From: Sporosalibacterium faouarense
Lineage (GTDB): Bacteria; Bacillota; Clostridia; Tissierellales; VENL01
Direction: 5' to 3'
Assembly: GCF_016765695.1 (NCBI RefSeq)
Contig: NZ_JAETGO010000098.1
Location: 1 to 64,000 of the forward strand
Length of the DNA stretch: 64,000 nt
The position numbers and the translations under genes were made by a program. The notes beneath the pieces were generated by a model that had not been told where the DNA came from, searched no databases, and was given only the letters and a program-made list of their open reading frames with translations. This document shows, one piece after another, positions 17,386 to 28,756 of this stretch (its first letter is position 1; the number at the start of each line of letters is the position of its first letter).

Positions 17386-18339
17386 ATGATTAATAATCCT
17401 TTATCAAACTATTTCATTTCTTTTTTTGGCATAGTTATTGGACTAACAGTTTTTTTAATCGGAACTAAACTCTTATCTACTACATTTAGAACATCTGTCT
17501 CTTTTAGATTAAAAGCCCTATTGCAAAAAACTACTTCAAATAAATTACTTGGAGTATTAATAGGGATTGTAGCCACTGGACTTCTTCAAAGTAGTAGTGC
17601 TACAACTATTATAGTCATAAGTTTAGTACATAGCGGTCTAATCACCTTATATGGTGCTGTTCCTATAATAATGGGTGCAAATATAGGTACCACCATAACT
17701 GCCCAATTGGTTGCCTTTAACTTTGGAGAATCCTCTCCTTATTTAATAGCTTTAATCATATTTTTCCTTTTTATTTTTAAAGCAAAAAATAATAAATTTG
17801 CAATTAATATTCTATTAGGACTTACATTAATATTTTTAGGTATTGAATTTATCTCTATTTCAATATCCTCTTTTAAAACTGTACAATTTTTCACAAGATT
17901 AATAGTTAATATTGAAGATAATAGAATAATCTCAATCTTCCTTGGTTGTATAATCACAGCAACTATTCAAAGTAGTAGCACTGGTATTGCAATTTTACAA
18001 ATTATGGCTTCCAAAGGTATCATTTCTGTTTCTAGTGCTCTCCCAATAATGCTAGGACAAAATATAGGTACATGTGCAAATACCTTAGTTGGAAGTATCG
18101 CTACAAATAAAGTTGGAAAGCAGGCAGCATTAATCCATATCATATTTAATGTCATCGGTGTTATTGTTTTCTTTTTCGCCTTAGATTGGTTATATAACAT
18201 AGTTAAATTAATATCTCCAAATAATCCAGGAAGACAGATAGCTAACGCCCATACATTATTTAATATTACTTCTACTTTTCTATTACTTCCATTTTCATCA
18301 GTATTAGTTACAATATCAAAAAAAATAATAAGGGATTAG
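17386..18339 (+). CDS. Na+/phosphate cotransporter family protein
   Basis: A 317-residue membrane protein of the NptA/PhoU-linked symporter family. It has the two inverted repeats with the diagnostic QSSSATT (about residue 67) and QSSSTGIA (about residue 196) and the paired GANIGTT and GQNIGTC. The C-terminal PhoU-like domain of longer members is missing. GGAGGAG precedes the ATG. It likely moves phosphate or another anion with sodium. Confidence 0.9.
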   Translation: MINNPLSNYFISFFGIVIGLTVFLIGTKLLSTTFRTSVSFRLKALLQKTTSNKLLGVLIGIVATGLLQSSSATTIIVISLVHSGLITLYGAVPIIMGANIGTTITAQLVAFNFGESSPYLIALIIFFLFIFKAKNNKFAINILLGLTLIFLGIEFISISISSFKTVQFFTRLIVNIEDNRIISIFLGCIITATIQSSSTGIAILQIMASKGIISVSSALPIMLGQNIGTCANTLVGSIATNKVGKQAALIHIIFNVIGVIVFFFALDWLYNIVKLISPNNPGRQIANAHTLFNITSTFLLLPFSSVLVTISKKIIRD

Positions 18340-18356
18340 ATCTTAGTCTAATCCCT
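18322..18356 (-). terminator. Terminator of the deacetylase lipoprotein gene
   Basis: AGGGATTAGA and TCTAATCCCT form a 10-bp stem. On the minus strand TTATTATTTTTTTT follows. The stem overlaps the stop codon of the converging Na/Pi gene. Confidence 0.85.
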
Positions 18357-18371
18357 TAAGATATTTATATT

Positions 18372-19559
18372 TTATTCAACTTCATAAATGTAAAGCTCAT
18401 TATCATCAATCTTCTCTTTATCAACTTTGCCTTCATATTTCTTAGGTACTGTTACAATATTAGAATCTCCATCACTTATAAATCTTCTCTCTGGATATCT
18501 ATCAAAGACATCTAACCAATTATACATACCTACATTATCTACATTCATCTCACTAGCTCTAACTCTGTGTATTGCTAGAGGATTGAACTTCACATCTATA
18601 GGTGATACCGATGGATCCCATCCTACGTTTAATATGGCAATATTTTTATATTTATGTCCATCATACTCTCCCTGCTCAAGTAAATATTCCAAGTCATCAT
18701 CAGGTCTTGCTCCATAAGCTAAAGCATATGTGTTTACTTTATAATCATCTAAAAAGCTTTCCAAAAAGTTTGCTTGCTCGCCAATGTATTTTTGCATTTT
18801 AGATGGATCACTCACTTCGGACATATTATTGTGTCCCGTAGTGTGATTTCCTACATCATAGCCATTTTCAACTAACCAATTTAGTTTATATCCTATTAAT
18901 TCCTCTTGTCTGAATGGATTAAATCCATTTACAAAGAAAGTAGCAGTCATATTAAAATCAGGATGCTTTTCTTTAAAAGCTTCCATAACACCTACAGCAC
19001 AATTTGGGTCAATAACCTTTTCTCCGTCTTGTTCAATGATATTAAATCCATTTTGCAACCCATCATCAATAGTGAAAACAACTGGAGTATATCCAGCTTC
19101 TACTTCAATATCATTATTCACAAAATCTGTTAAACTAATGGCTCTATATCCTTTCTCATACAGGACCTCTAAATCTCTCATAAGATTTTCAGGAGTTCTC
19201 ACCCAAGTATCTTCCTTTTTATCCACACCATGATACATTAATACCATAATTTGTCCAGCTTCGTTAGGTTTTAAAGATAAATCAATTAATTCTTTAGGAT
19301 CTTTTTTTACTTCTTCGTCTTCATCTTCATCATTAGCATTTTCTTCTTGATTTTTGTTTTCATCATTCGAGTCTGTTTTGTCTTCATCCTCATTGTCATC
19401 TTTTACATTATCTTGGTCATCTTGAGTTTCATCGTTGGTATTATCATTATTAATATTGTCTTGGTCATTAGCCTGTCCATTATTTGTATTTCCCGTACAT
19501 CCTACCAACAAGGATATTAATAAAACAGCTATTACCATTACTTTAGATATTTTTCTCAA
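18372..19559 (-). CDS. Secreted polysaccharide deacetylase lipoprotein
   Basis: A 395-residue lipoprotein: signal peptide with lipobox LLVGC, then an extremely acidic, Asn/Asp/Glu-rich linker of about 70 residues, then a NodB domain. VLMYHGVD, FTIDDGLQ, the metal-binding HTTGHNNM and LAYGARPDDD are visible. It probably deacetylates cell-wall glycan on the outer face of the membrane. A GTG start would overlap the ribosome site; AGGAGG six bases before a TTG gives a perfect signal peptide, so TTG is chosen. Confidence 0.88.
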   Translation of the reverse strand: MRKISKVMVIAVLLISLLVGCTGNTNNGQANDQDNINNDNTNDETQDDQDNVKDDNEDEDKTDSNDENKNQEENANDEDEDEEVKKDPKELIDLSLKPNEAGQIMVLMYHGVDKKEDTWVRTPENLMRDLEVLYEKGYRAISLTDFVNNDIEVEAGYTPVVFTIDDGLQNGFNIIEQDGEKVIDPNCAVGVMEAFKEKHPDFNMTATFFVNGFNPFRQEELIGYKLNWLVENGYDVGNHTTGHNNMSEVSDPSKMQKYIGEQANFLESFLDDYKVNTYALAYGARPDDDLEYLLEQGEYDGHKYKNIAILNVGWDPSVSPIDVKFNPLAIHRVRASEMNVDNVGMYNWLDVFDRYPERRFISDGDSNIVTVPKKYEGKVDKEKIDDNELYIYEVE

Positions 19560-19708
19560 AATATCCCTCCTCACTTGTATATCTCTATTATATGTGAAAA
19601 ATAAAATGTTTTCTACACTATTTTGAAGTTAATTTTTAACAGCATTATTAAATTTAACTTTGGTTAAAATATTAATGAGCTCCTTGAAATAAAAGTGAGG
19701 TGAAACTT

Positions 19709-19897
19709 ATGTCAATGAGAAAAAGCACCTTCACCAATATTAAAGGTAAGCAAAAGGAATATTCAGCTATGACAATTACTAATGATGAAAGACATTATCA
19801 TAGAGAAGCAAAATCACAGAAAGCTCAATTGGAAAGTGTTCATAAACATGGAACCAGAGGAGATGTAAAGATTCCAATCAAGCATAAATTAACTTAA
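19709..19897 (+). CDS. Small basic protein, 62 residues, unknown
   Basis: GAGGTGA lies 4-5 bases before the ATG. The protein is basic and rich in His, Lys and Gln (DERHYHREAKSQKAQ, KIPIKHKLT) without membrane segment or recognised motif. A hairpin terminator follows immediately. Its place just before a SASP gene hints at a spore role, but nothing in the sequence proves this. Confidence 0.65.
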   Translation: MSMRKSTFTNIKGKQKEYSAMTITNDERHYHREAKSQKAQLESVHKHGTRGDVKIPIKHKLT

Positions 19898-19920
19898 GAA
19901 GGGCATAAGCCCTTCTTATA
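19896..19920 (+). terminator. Terminator after the small basic protein gene
   Basis: AAGAAGGGC and GCCCTTCTT form a 9-bp stem with loop ATAA. The T tract is weak. Confidence 0.7.
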
Positions 19921-20156
19921 TTTATAGTAGAGAAATTCATATGTCTGATAATTAAATCTAATTTTGTATCGACTTTAAGAATTCAAGTTCCCAAATTATT
20001 ATAAAAATTTCCTAAATTATTAATTATATACTAATCTAGAATTTAATATACTTTTCAGCTTTTTTTACTAGCATATATTTTTCAAAAAAGGTTAAATTAA
20101 TAGTACAACATCAATAAAGATGTTGAAAAATTAATCTATTGTTAGGAGGGAATTCA

Positions 20157-20360
20157 ATGGCTAGAAATAATAGAGTTGTAGTTCCTGAAGCCAGGGCAGC
20201 ATTAAATCAAATGAAAGCAGAAATAGCAAGTGAGTTAGGTTTAAGTAACTATGAAGCTACTGATAAAGGTAACTTAACTTCAAGACAAAATGGTTATGTT
20301 GGCGGTTATATGGTAAAAAGATTAATCGAGCAAGCTGAAAGGTCAATGTCAGGTAAATAA
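20157..20360 (+). CDS. Small acid-soluble spore protein, alpha/beta type (major)
   Basis: A 67-residue canonical SASP: VPEARAALNQMKAEIASELGL holds the germination-protease site (EIAS), and NLTSRQNGYVGGYMVKRLIEQAE is the DNA-binding second half. It saturates and protects spore DNA and supplies amino acids at germination. AGGAGGG precedes the ATG; a start 18 bases earlier overlaps that site. A strong terminator follows. Confidence 0.95.
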   Translation: MARNNRVVVPEARAALNQMKAEIASELGLSNYEATDKGNLTSRQNGYVGGYMVKRLIEQAERSMSGK

Positions 20361-20375
20361 TAATATAATAAACAT

Positions 20376-20413
20376 AAAAAAAGAGAAGTGGGTTATCCCA
20401 CTTCTCTTTTTTT
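20376..20413 (+). terminator. Terminator of the SASP gene
   Basis: AAAGAGAAGTGGG and CCCACTTCTCTTT form a long stem with loop TTAT, followed by TTTT. Confidence 0.93.
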
Positions 20414-20453
20414 ATGTTATAATTTAAATAGACTGTTTTTAAAGGGTGATTTT

Positions 20454-20996
20454 ATGTTCTTAGAAGATACAAATGAGTTAGCACAACATAAACTTTTACT
20501 ATTATACTTACTAAATAAAATTGATATACCAATGAATAATGCTGAGATAACACAATTTGTATTGGAACACAATTATATGAATTACTTTTTGACTCAACAA
20601 TATCTTAGCGAGTTGGTAGATGCTAATTTTATTCATGTTATAACAGTTAAAAACAAAAAATGTTATAAGCTAACTGATATAGGCAAAGAAACTTTAGAGT
20701 ATTTTAATAATAGAATTCCAAAAAAACTTAAAAAAGAAATTGATGAAAAATATGAGAAAAAAAAGCAGACCTTAATCAAGGAAGCTCAAATTATCGGTAA
20801 TTACTATAAGAAAAATGATTCTCAATACATAGTAAGCTTGAAAGTTATAGAGAATGAAATTACACTTTTTGATCTATCCCTTAATGTGGTTTCTAATAAA
20901 CAAGCCAAGCTTATATGTGAAAATTGGAAAAAAAGTCCCGATAAGATTTATAAAAAGTTTATGGATTATTTAACTGATGAATATAAACATGAATAG
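20454..20996 (+). CDS. DUF4364-family protein with winged-helix N terminus
   Basis: A 180-residue protein typical of Clostridia. Residues about 8-75 form a winged-helix domain (HKLLLLYLLNKIDIPMNNAEIT, then YLSELVDANFIHVI and YKLTDIGKETL). The rest, with KKLKKEIDEKYEKKKQTLIKEA, is a charged helix plus a small domain. It is presumably a transcription regulator of unknown target. AAGGGTGATTTT precedes the ATG, the only well-placed start. Confidence 0.8.
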   Translation: MFLEDTNELAQHKLLLLYLLNKIDIPMNNAEITQFVLEHNYMNYFLTQQYLSELVDANFIHVITVKNKKCYKLTDIGKETLEYFNNRIPKKLKKEIDEKYEKKKQTLIKEAQIIGNYYKKNDSQYIVSLKVIENEITLFDLSLNVVSNKQAKLICENWKKSPDKIYKKFMDYLTDEYKHE

Positions 20997-21030
20997 GCCC
21001 ATGATATCTTTCTGATATCACGGGTTTATT
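20997..21030. terminator. Bidirectional terminator
   Basis: CCCATGATATC and GATATCACGGG pair with one A-C mismatch around TTTCT, between converging genes. Confidence 0.75.
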
Positions 21031-21929
21031 TAGTATACTAGTAATCCACTAGGCTCTTTCCCTGTTTTTATCGTCTTAATTATTTCCCTCTTTGTGACAT
21101 CAAATACATGTAAACAATCAGACTGTACATTAGTAATATAGATGTACTTATTATTAAATAATAAATTATTAGGCATTCCGCCAATATAATACTTTTCAGA
21201 AGGTTTATCTTTATCCATATCAATCTTATACATATACCCATCATCAATATTACTAGTATAGATAACACTGTTTTGTTCTATTATCACCATATCATTTATT
21301 ACTCCATTAATTTCTATACAATGTTCTATAATTCCCATCTGTAAATCTATAATTATAATTTTACTATTTATCATCCCATTATTTAATGGACAAAGAACAT
21401 AGGCCTTCTCCTTCCCTAAAAACATATGCAATGGTTTAAAAGGTAATTTTATCGCATTTATGCTATTTGTATATATATCTAAAACATCTATAGTGTAATT
21501 ATTACTATTGGCTACATAAACTTTCTTTGTTTTCTTATCCACCTTTATATCATGGGGTTTTTCTCCAACAGGAATATTTTCTATCAGTTCAAAATTTACT
21601 CTATCAATTACTGATATAGAGTTAGAATCACTATTTGTCACTAATAGATAATTATCTAAAATATCAATATGACTAGGATAACATCCAACTAATAATATGT
21701 CTTCAATAGTTTTTTTATAAATATTTATTTTATATATACTATTATCATAGGAATTTGTAGTATAAAAGATGTTTTTATTCTCTTCTTGTATGATTTGATG
21801 GGGCCCTAAGTAAGGTTTACCCTCACAAAGAAAAAAGTTTTGGCATCTAAAATTATCGTTCATTTCAAGAATTGTAATAGAATCACTTCCTGTATTAACA
21901 ATTCCAAGTTTATCTTTAACAATAGCCAA
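21030..21929 (-). CDS. YncE-like beta-propeller protein
   Basis: A 299-residue protein made of repeated YVTN-type blades: NSDSNSISVIDRVNF, VANSNNYTIDVLDI, YITNVQSDCLHVFDV, each followed by IPVGEKP or KTGKEPSG turns. No signal peptide or lipobox is visible, so it may be cytoplasmic. Function is unknown; relatives bind DNA or partner proteins. TTG is the likely start because GGAGGTGA lies 5 bases before it; the upstream ATG overlaps that site. Confidence 0.8.
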   Translation of the reverse strand: MAIVKDKLGIVNTGSDSITILEMNDNFRCQNFFLCEGKPYLGPHQIIQEENKNIFYTTNSYDNSIYKINIYKKTIEDILLVGCYPSHIDILDNYLLVTNSDSNSISVIDRVNFELIENIPVGEKPHDIKVDKKTKKVYVANSNNYTIDVLDIYTNSINAIKLPFKPLHMFLGKEKAYVLCPLNNGMINSKIIIIDLQMGIIEHCIEINGVINDMVIIEQNSVIYTSNIDDGYMYKIDMDKDKPSEKYYIGGMPNNLLFNNKYIYITNVQSDCLHVFDVTKREIIKTIKTGKEPSGLLVY

Positions 21930-21994
21930 TACTATCACCTCCATCAGATTCTGTTATTATCTATATATCAGTTTATGCAAGTAATAGAGTTTAA

Positions 21995-22030
21995 GTGAAA
22001 AAAAGATGCTGAACAAATCAGCATCTTTTA
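21995..22030 (-). terminator. Terminator of the 79-residue gene
   Basis: AAAGATGCTGA and TCAGCATCTTT form an 11-bp stem; on the minus strand the right arm runs into TTTTTTTCAC. Confidence 0.88.
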
Positions 22031-22043
22031 TAATCAATGTATC

Positions 22044-22283
22044 TTATTCTATAAATAATCTTCTAGCAAGGCGTTCCTTATCTATCTTAACATTTCTTCT
22101 CTTAGCCTCTTTTATTAAGCTATTTACTTGAATAAATAAGCTAATATAATTTTGATTATTACTTAGCTCTCCATCCTTTAAGTTATTCTGAAGGTATCTA
22201 AGTTTTTCCATTGTCGTTCTAATTTCATCTATCAGCTCACCATCCGTAACCTTTTTATAAGGATCAAACTTTATAATATTCAT
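22044..22283 (-). CDS. Small helical protein, 79 residues, unknown
   Basis: A charged, probably all-helical protein: ELIDEIRTTMEKLRYLQNNLKDGEL, then NSLIKEAKRRNVKIDKERLARRLF. I considered the Spo0E family but the SxELDxLI motif is missing. AGGAGG precedes the ATG. It is 54 bases downstream of folC, so it may be co-transcribed with it. Confidence 0.7.
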   Translation of the reverse strand: MNIIKFDPYKKVTDGELIDEIRTTMEKLRYLQNNLKDGELSNNQNYISLFIQVNSLIKEAKRRNVKIDKERLARRLFIE

Positions 22284-22337
22284 AAAATACCTCCTATTGA
22301 TATATAATTAGTTTATTCAATAAGAGGAAAATAATAA

Positions 22338-23633
22338 CTATTTATTTTTTACATACTTTCTGACATCGCCAATCAAATAAAGGGAACCACCAAAAACAAT
22401 TAAATCATCTTCTTCTGCAATTTCAAAAGCTCTATCTATAGCTTTTGAAACATCTGGCTCTATAATATAGCTTTCATTATGAAGTGCTACCTTCTTAGCT
22501 AATTCATCTGCCTTAAGAGCCCTAAATATAGTTGGTTCTGTCACAATAACAGTGTCAGCAATTCCTACCAACTCACCAATCATATTATCTACATCTTTAT
22601 CTCCTAGCATTCCTGTCCCTATAATTAGCTTATTATAGTTAAATAACTCTTTTATAGATTTTTTTAGAGATTGTATTCCCTGTAGATTATGTCCTCCATC
22701 AATTAAAAAAGTTGGCTTCCTTTTTAGAATCTCTAATCTACCCATCCATCTTGTATTCTTTATACCTTCTCTTATTTGCTCATCACTTATATCAACAAGT
22801 TGCCTATCTCTTAGGGCAAATACTGTAGTTAATGCAGTGGATGCGTTATATATCTGATAATAACCAAGCAAGTTAATATGTAGATTTTTATATGTTTTAT
22901 TATTATAAGAAAAATCGAATTTACTTCCAAATTCACTCATCTCTTGTATCTCTATACTATGTGTAGGTACAATAATAAGTTGAGAATTCTTGTCCTTAAT
23001 AACTCCCTCTACAACCTTCATAGCTTCATCTTCTTGAGGATGGGCAATAACTAAGCTATCATCCTTGATAATTCCTGACTTCTCCCATGCAATCTTACCT
23101 AAAGTATCTCCAAGATATTCAACATGATCCATAGCTATTGGCGTTATAACAGAAGCTATAGGATTGTTTATGACATTTGTAGAATCATATCTTCCACCTA
23201 ATCCAACTTCTAAAACAACATAATCTACATTCAATTCATAATAATACTGAAAAGCTATTGCAGTAACTATTTCAAACTCAGTTGGATGATTAAAGCCAAC
23301 ATCCACCATCTTTTCTACCATAGTCTTTACCTTAACAGTAATTCTTGCAAGCTCATCATTTGGAATATTCTCTTCATTAATTCGTATTCTTTCATTAAAT
23401 TTCTCAAGGTATGGTGATGTAAAAAGACCTACACTATAACCCGCTTCTTTAAGCATACTAGTAATAAATGAACAGGTTGAACCCTTTCCATTTGTACCAG
23501 CAACATGTATAATCTTAAGCTTTTCTTGAGGGTTGTCCATCAATCTTAACAGTTCAGTAATATTCTCAAGTCCTAATTTACTTCCAAACTTTTTTGTACT
23601 ATGAATATATTCAAGTGCTTCATTATAATTCAT
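22338..23633 (-). CDS. folC: Folylpolyglutamate synthase / dihydrofolate synthase
   Basis: Adds glutamate to folates (and to dihydropteroate in bifunctional members) with ATP. The 431-residue Mur-ligase-fold protein shows VAGTNGKGSTCSF, LFTSPYLEKFNERI and EVGLGGRYDSTN, then MDHVEYLGDT and the C-terminal IDGGHN. Length fits FolC. AGGAG precedes the ATG. It lies just downstream of valS, a common order in Gram-positives, separated by a terminator-like hairpin. Confidence 0.95.
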   Translation of the reverse strand: MNYNEALEYIHSTKKFGSKLGLENITELLRLMDNPQEKLKIIHVAGTNGKGSTCSFITSMLKEAGYSVGLFTSPYLEKFNERIRINEENIPNDELARITVKVKTMVEKMVDVGFNHPTEFEIVTAIAFQYYYELNVDYVVLEVGLGGRYDSTNVINNPIASVITPIAMDHVEYLGDTLGKIAWEKSGIIKDDSLVIAHPQEDEAMKVVEGVIKDKNSQLIIVPTHSIEIQEMSEFGSKFDFSYNNKTYKNLHINLLGYYQIYNASTALTTVFALRDRQLVDISDEQIREGIKNTRWMGRLEILKRKPTFLIDGGHNLQGIQSLKKSIKELFNYNKLIIGTGMLGDKDVDNMIGELVGIADTVIVTEPTIFRALKADELAKKVALHNESYIIEPDVSKAIDRAFEIAEEDDLIVFGGSLYLIGDVRKYVKNK

Positions 23634-23694
23634 TCTATCACTCCTGATATTAGTTTCATTCCTCTATATTTTAACCTTATTTATAGAATAAAAC

Positions 23695-23726
23695 AAGATA
23701 GGAGGTAAAATTCACCTCCTATCAAT
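23695..23726 (-). terminator. Terminator of valS
   Basis: Minus-strand GATAGGAGGT and ACCTCCTATC form a perfect 10-bp stem, then TTGTTTTATT. Read-through could still express folC. Confidence 0.8.
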
Positions 23727-23730
23727 AAAT

Positions 23731-26379
<2,649 letters not shown>

Positions 26380-26418
26380 ACTATCCCTTCCTTTCTTGAA
26401 CATCTCTTATTTTGTCAT

Positions 26419-26592
26419 TTAGCTCTTACCATACATCATAATTAAAGCACCTAGAACTGAACCTAATAACCCAGAGCTTTTAACTAATAATAGTACTTTT
26501 AAACTCTTAATCTTCTCTTTTCTATATAGTTTGTCAGTTCCTAAGACCATAAATCCACTTATGATAAAAATAATTGCTCCTAAAGTGAACAC
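26419..26592 (-). CDS. Small membrane protein between T-box and valS
   Basis: A 57-residue protein with two hydrophobic helices (about 3-18 and 41-54) separated by a basic loop KLYRKEKIKSLK. The start is GTG with AAAGGAAGTGA just upstream. It lies after the T-box terminator and 39 bases before valS, so valine starvation should induce both. I do not recognise the family. Gene reality rests on the ribosome site, length and transmembrane pattern. Confidence 0.65.
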   Translation of the reverse strand: MFTLGAIIFIISGFMVLGTDKLYRKEKIKSLKVLLLVKSSGLLGSVLGALIMMYGKS

Positions 26593-26621
26593 TTTATCAC
26601 TTCCTTTATAATAAGCTAAAA

Positions 26622-26897
26622 TAAAAAAACCTCCATCCTAAACAAAGGACGAAGGTTTTAATTCGCGGTACCACCTTATTTCTGAATATCTATAAATAAC
26701 ATAGATACTCAACTCTTAATTAGATAACGGCTAATCCGTTCAAACTTACTAATTGTTTCAGTTTGAAAGCTCCAGAGCTACCTTCGGCAAACATTGCTTT
26801 ATGAAGTATCTCAGCCTGTGTACTTCACTCTCTATAAAGATATTTGCTTACTCCTCTCCTTCAAAGCTAATATAAATATATTATTGTTACAATAGTT
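26622..26897 (-). promoter_or_regulatory. T-box leader controlling valS
   Basis: Uncharged tRNA binding switches this leader from terminator to antiterminator. Visible on the minus strand: AGTA and AGAGAG of stem I, the GCTGAGA segment, the specifier region around 26779-26785, the T-box GGTGGTACCGCG (26665-26676), and a terminator AACCTTCGTCC/GGATGGAGGTT followed by TTTTT. The specifier reads GAAGGTAG; GTA (valine) fits the spacing measured from the 3' side. Confidence 0.93.
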
Positions 26898-26903
26898 TAT
26901 TAT

Positions 26904-26933
26904 ATATTAAATCATAAGTTCCTTATTTGTCAA
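26904..26933 (-). promoter_or_regulatory. Promoter of the valS T-box transcript
   Basis: Minus-strand TTGACA (26928-26933) lies inside the last codons of pgsA, with TAATAT (26904-26909) 18 bases on. Confidence 0.7.
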
Positions 26934-27471
26934 CACATTTATTATTATTTCCCATGCTTACATTTTTAAAACCAATTAAATAATTTACAAAGGCTGATAA
27001 GGTTAATACGATAGTAATAATAATCAAACTATAACTTACAATGTGATTAAGTTCAAAAGCAAATGCTAATATGGCAATATAAAAGGATATAGTAGCGATT
27101 TTTCCAAATTTATTTGCAGGAATAACCGTTTTATCCTTTCCATAAAACAAAAATAATCCCCCTGTAATCATAAGTAGCTCTTTTATACCAATAACAACAA
27201 TTACCCACACCGATAAGTATTTAGCTATAGTAAAACATATAAGTACAGTAATCTGCATTAGCTTATCTGCTAGTGGATCAAGCACTGTCCCCCATTTAGT
27301 TACTAAATTATATTTTCGTGCTATGTACCCATCTAAAACATCAGTAATTCCAGCTAGAGCAAATACATAGGTTGCGTAAAGTATATTATTGTCCATGGAA
27401 GAAAAAAAGATACTGATAAATACAGGAATTAACAAGAGTCTTATAACTGTTAGGATATTAGGTATATTCAT
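26923..27471 (-). CDS. pgsA: CDP-diacylglycerol-glycerol-3-phosphate 3-phosphatidyltransferase
   Basis: Makes phosphatidylglycerol phosphate in the membrane. The 182-residue protein has about five membrane helices and the CDP-alcohol phosphotransferase signature DGYIARKYNLVTKWGTVLD followed by PLADK, which contains the metal-binding aspartates. It starts MNIPNILTVIRLLLIP, as PgsA does. AGAGGTGA precedes the ATG. No terminator follows before the valS promoter. Confidence 0.93.
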   Translation of the reverse strand: MNIPNILTVIRLLLIPVFISIFFSSMDNNILYATYVFALAGITDVLDGYIARKYNLVTKWGTVLDPLADKLMQITVLICFTIAKYLSVWVIVVIGIKELLMITGGLFLFYGKDKTVIPANKFGKIATISFYIAILAFAFELNHIVSYSLIIITIVLTLSAFVNYLIGFKNVSMGNNNKCVDK

Positions 27472-27661
27472 ATTTCACCTCTTAATTTTATTCTGTTCTT
27501 TTGTTTTCATATATCTTTCCCCTCTTCCATTAAATTCTACACTTATAATTAAATTCCTGCAATATTTTTCTATTATCTCATGTTTCTCTTTTGTAACCAA
27601 AATTGATGCAGTGAATATAATAAAACATACGTGATTTTCTATTTATTTGAGGGGGGATATA

Positions 27662-28684
27662 ATGTCAAAGTTTAGAGTAATTTCATTACTTCTAGCTTTT
27701 ATTCTTATAACAGCCATAGTACTTACAGGATGCCAGAATGATGAGCTAGAAAATATTAAACTAGTTGAAGTAACACATTCAGTGTTTTATGCACCACAAT
27801 ATGTAGCCATTACTAACGGTTTCTTTGAAGAAGAAGGGTTGGATATTGAGTTAATAAATGGTCAAGGGGCCGATAAGTCAATGACTGCTCTATTAAGTGG
27901 TCAAGCTGACATAGGTTTTATGGGCCCAGAGGCTTCTGTTTATGTTTACAATCAAGATAAAGAAGACTATGCAGTAAACTTTGCTCAATTAACTCAAAAG
28001 GATGGTTCGTTCTTAGTTGGTAGAGAAGATGATCCTAATTTTACTTTTGATAAACTTAAGGGTAAAACAGTTATCGGTGGTCGTGTTGGCGGTATGCCAG
28101 AAATGACATTGGAATATGTACTTAGAGAGAATGGATTAGAGCCTGGTGAAGACGTAAATGTTCGTACAGATATTCAATTTGCAGTAATGGCTGGAGCTTT
28201 TACTGGTGGCGAAGGTGACTATGTAACATTATTTGAGCCAGTTGCAACAACTATGGAAAAAGAAAACAAAGGATATATAGTAGCATCTATAGGTGCAGAA
28301 GGTGGTTATATTCCTTATACTTGTTACTCTGCTACAAGAAGTTATATAGATGAAAATCCTGATATAATTCAAGGATTCACTAATGCAGTATATAAAGGAA
28401 TGCTTTGGGTTCAATCTCATAGTGCAGATGATGTTGCAGAAGCATTGCAAGAGCATTTCCCAGATACAGACAAAGACATACTTGTTGAGCTAGTAAATAG
28501 ATATAAATCCCAAGATACTTGGAGACCAGACCCTGTATTAACTGAGGATGGATTAACTCATATGTTTGAAATAATGGAAGGCGCTGGACAGCTAGATAAA
28601 AGGGCTCCTTACGAAAAGGTAGTTACTACTAAATTTGCTGAAAAAGCTATTGAGAATGTGACTTTGGAGATTAAAGTTAATTAA
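27662..28684 (+). CDS. ABC transporter substrate-binding lipoprotein, NitT/TauT type
   Basis: A 340-residue lipoprotein with signal peptide and lipobox VLTGC. The periplasmic-binding fold follows: VTHSVFYAPQYVAITNGFFEEEGLDIEL and MTALLSGQADIGFMGPE, as in SsuA, TauA and pyrimidine-precursor binding proteins. It would deliver a small organic ligand to an ABC permease, yet no permease or ATPase gene is adjacent. AGGGGGG precedes the ATG. Confidence 0.9.
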   Translation: MSKFRVISLLLAFILITAIVLTGCQNDELENIKLVEVTHSVFYAPQYVAITNGFFEEEGLDIELINGQGADKSMTALLSGQADIGFMGPEASVYVYNQDKEDYAVNFAQLTQKDGSFLVGREDDPNFTFDKLKGKTVIGGRVGGMPEMTLEYVLRENGLEPGEDVNVRTDIQFAVMAGAFTGGEGDYVTLFEPVATTMEKENKGYIVASIGAEGGYIPYTCYSATRSYIDENPDIIQGFTNAVYKGMLWVQSHSADDVAEALQEHFPDTDKDILVELVNRYKSQDTWRPDPVLTEDGLTHMFEIMEGAGQLDKRAPYEKVVTTKFAEKAIENVTLEIKVN

Positions 28685-28730
28685 AAATATAAAAAGTGAT
28701 GTTAAACTAAATAAATAGTAAACAACAAAT

Positions 28731-28752
28731 AAGGAGGGGTATTCCCTCCTTT
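28731..28752. terminator. Hairpin between converging genes
   Basis: AAGGAGGG and CCCTCCTT pair around GTATT. T tracts are weak on both sides. Confidence 0.6.
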
Positions 28753-28756
28753 AGCC

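Noticed and set aside
22044-22283. Second Spo0E-like protein
   Set aside because: The size and helices fit, but the SxELDxLI motif is missing.
26923-27634. Plus-strand frames opposite pgsA
   Set aside because: They lack ribosome sites and known motifs; pgsA on the minus strand is unambiguous.
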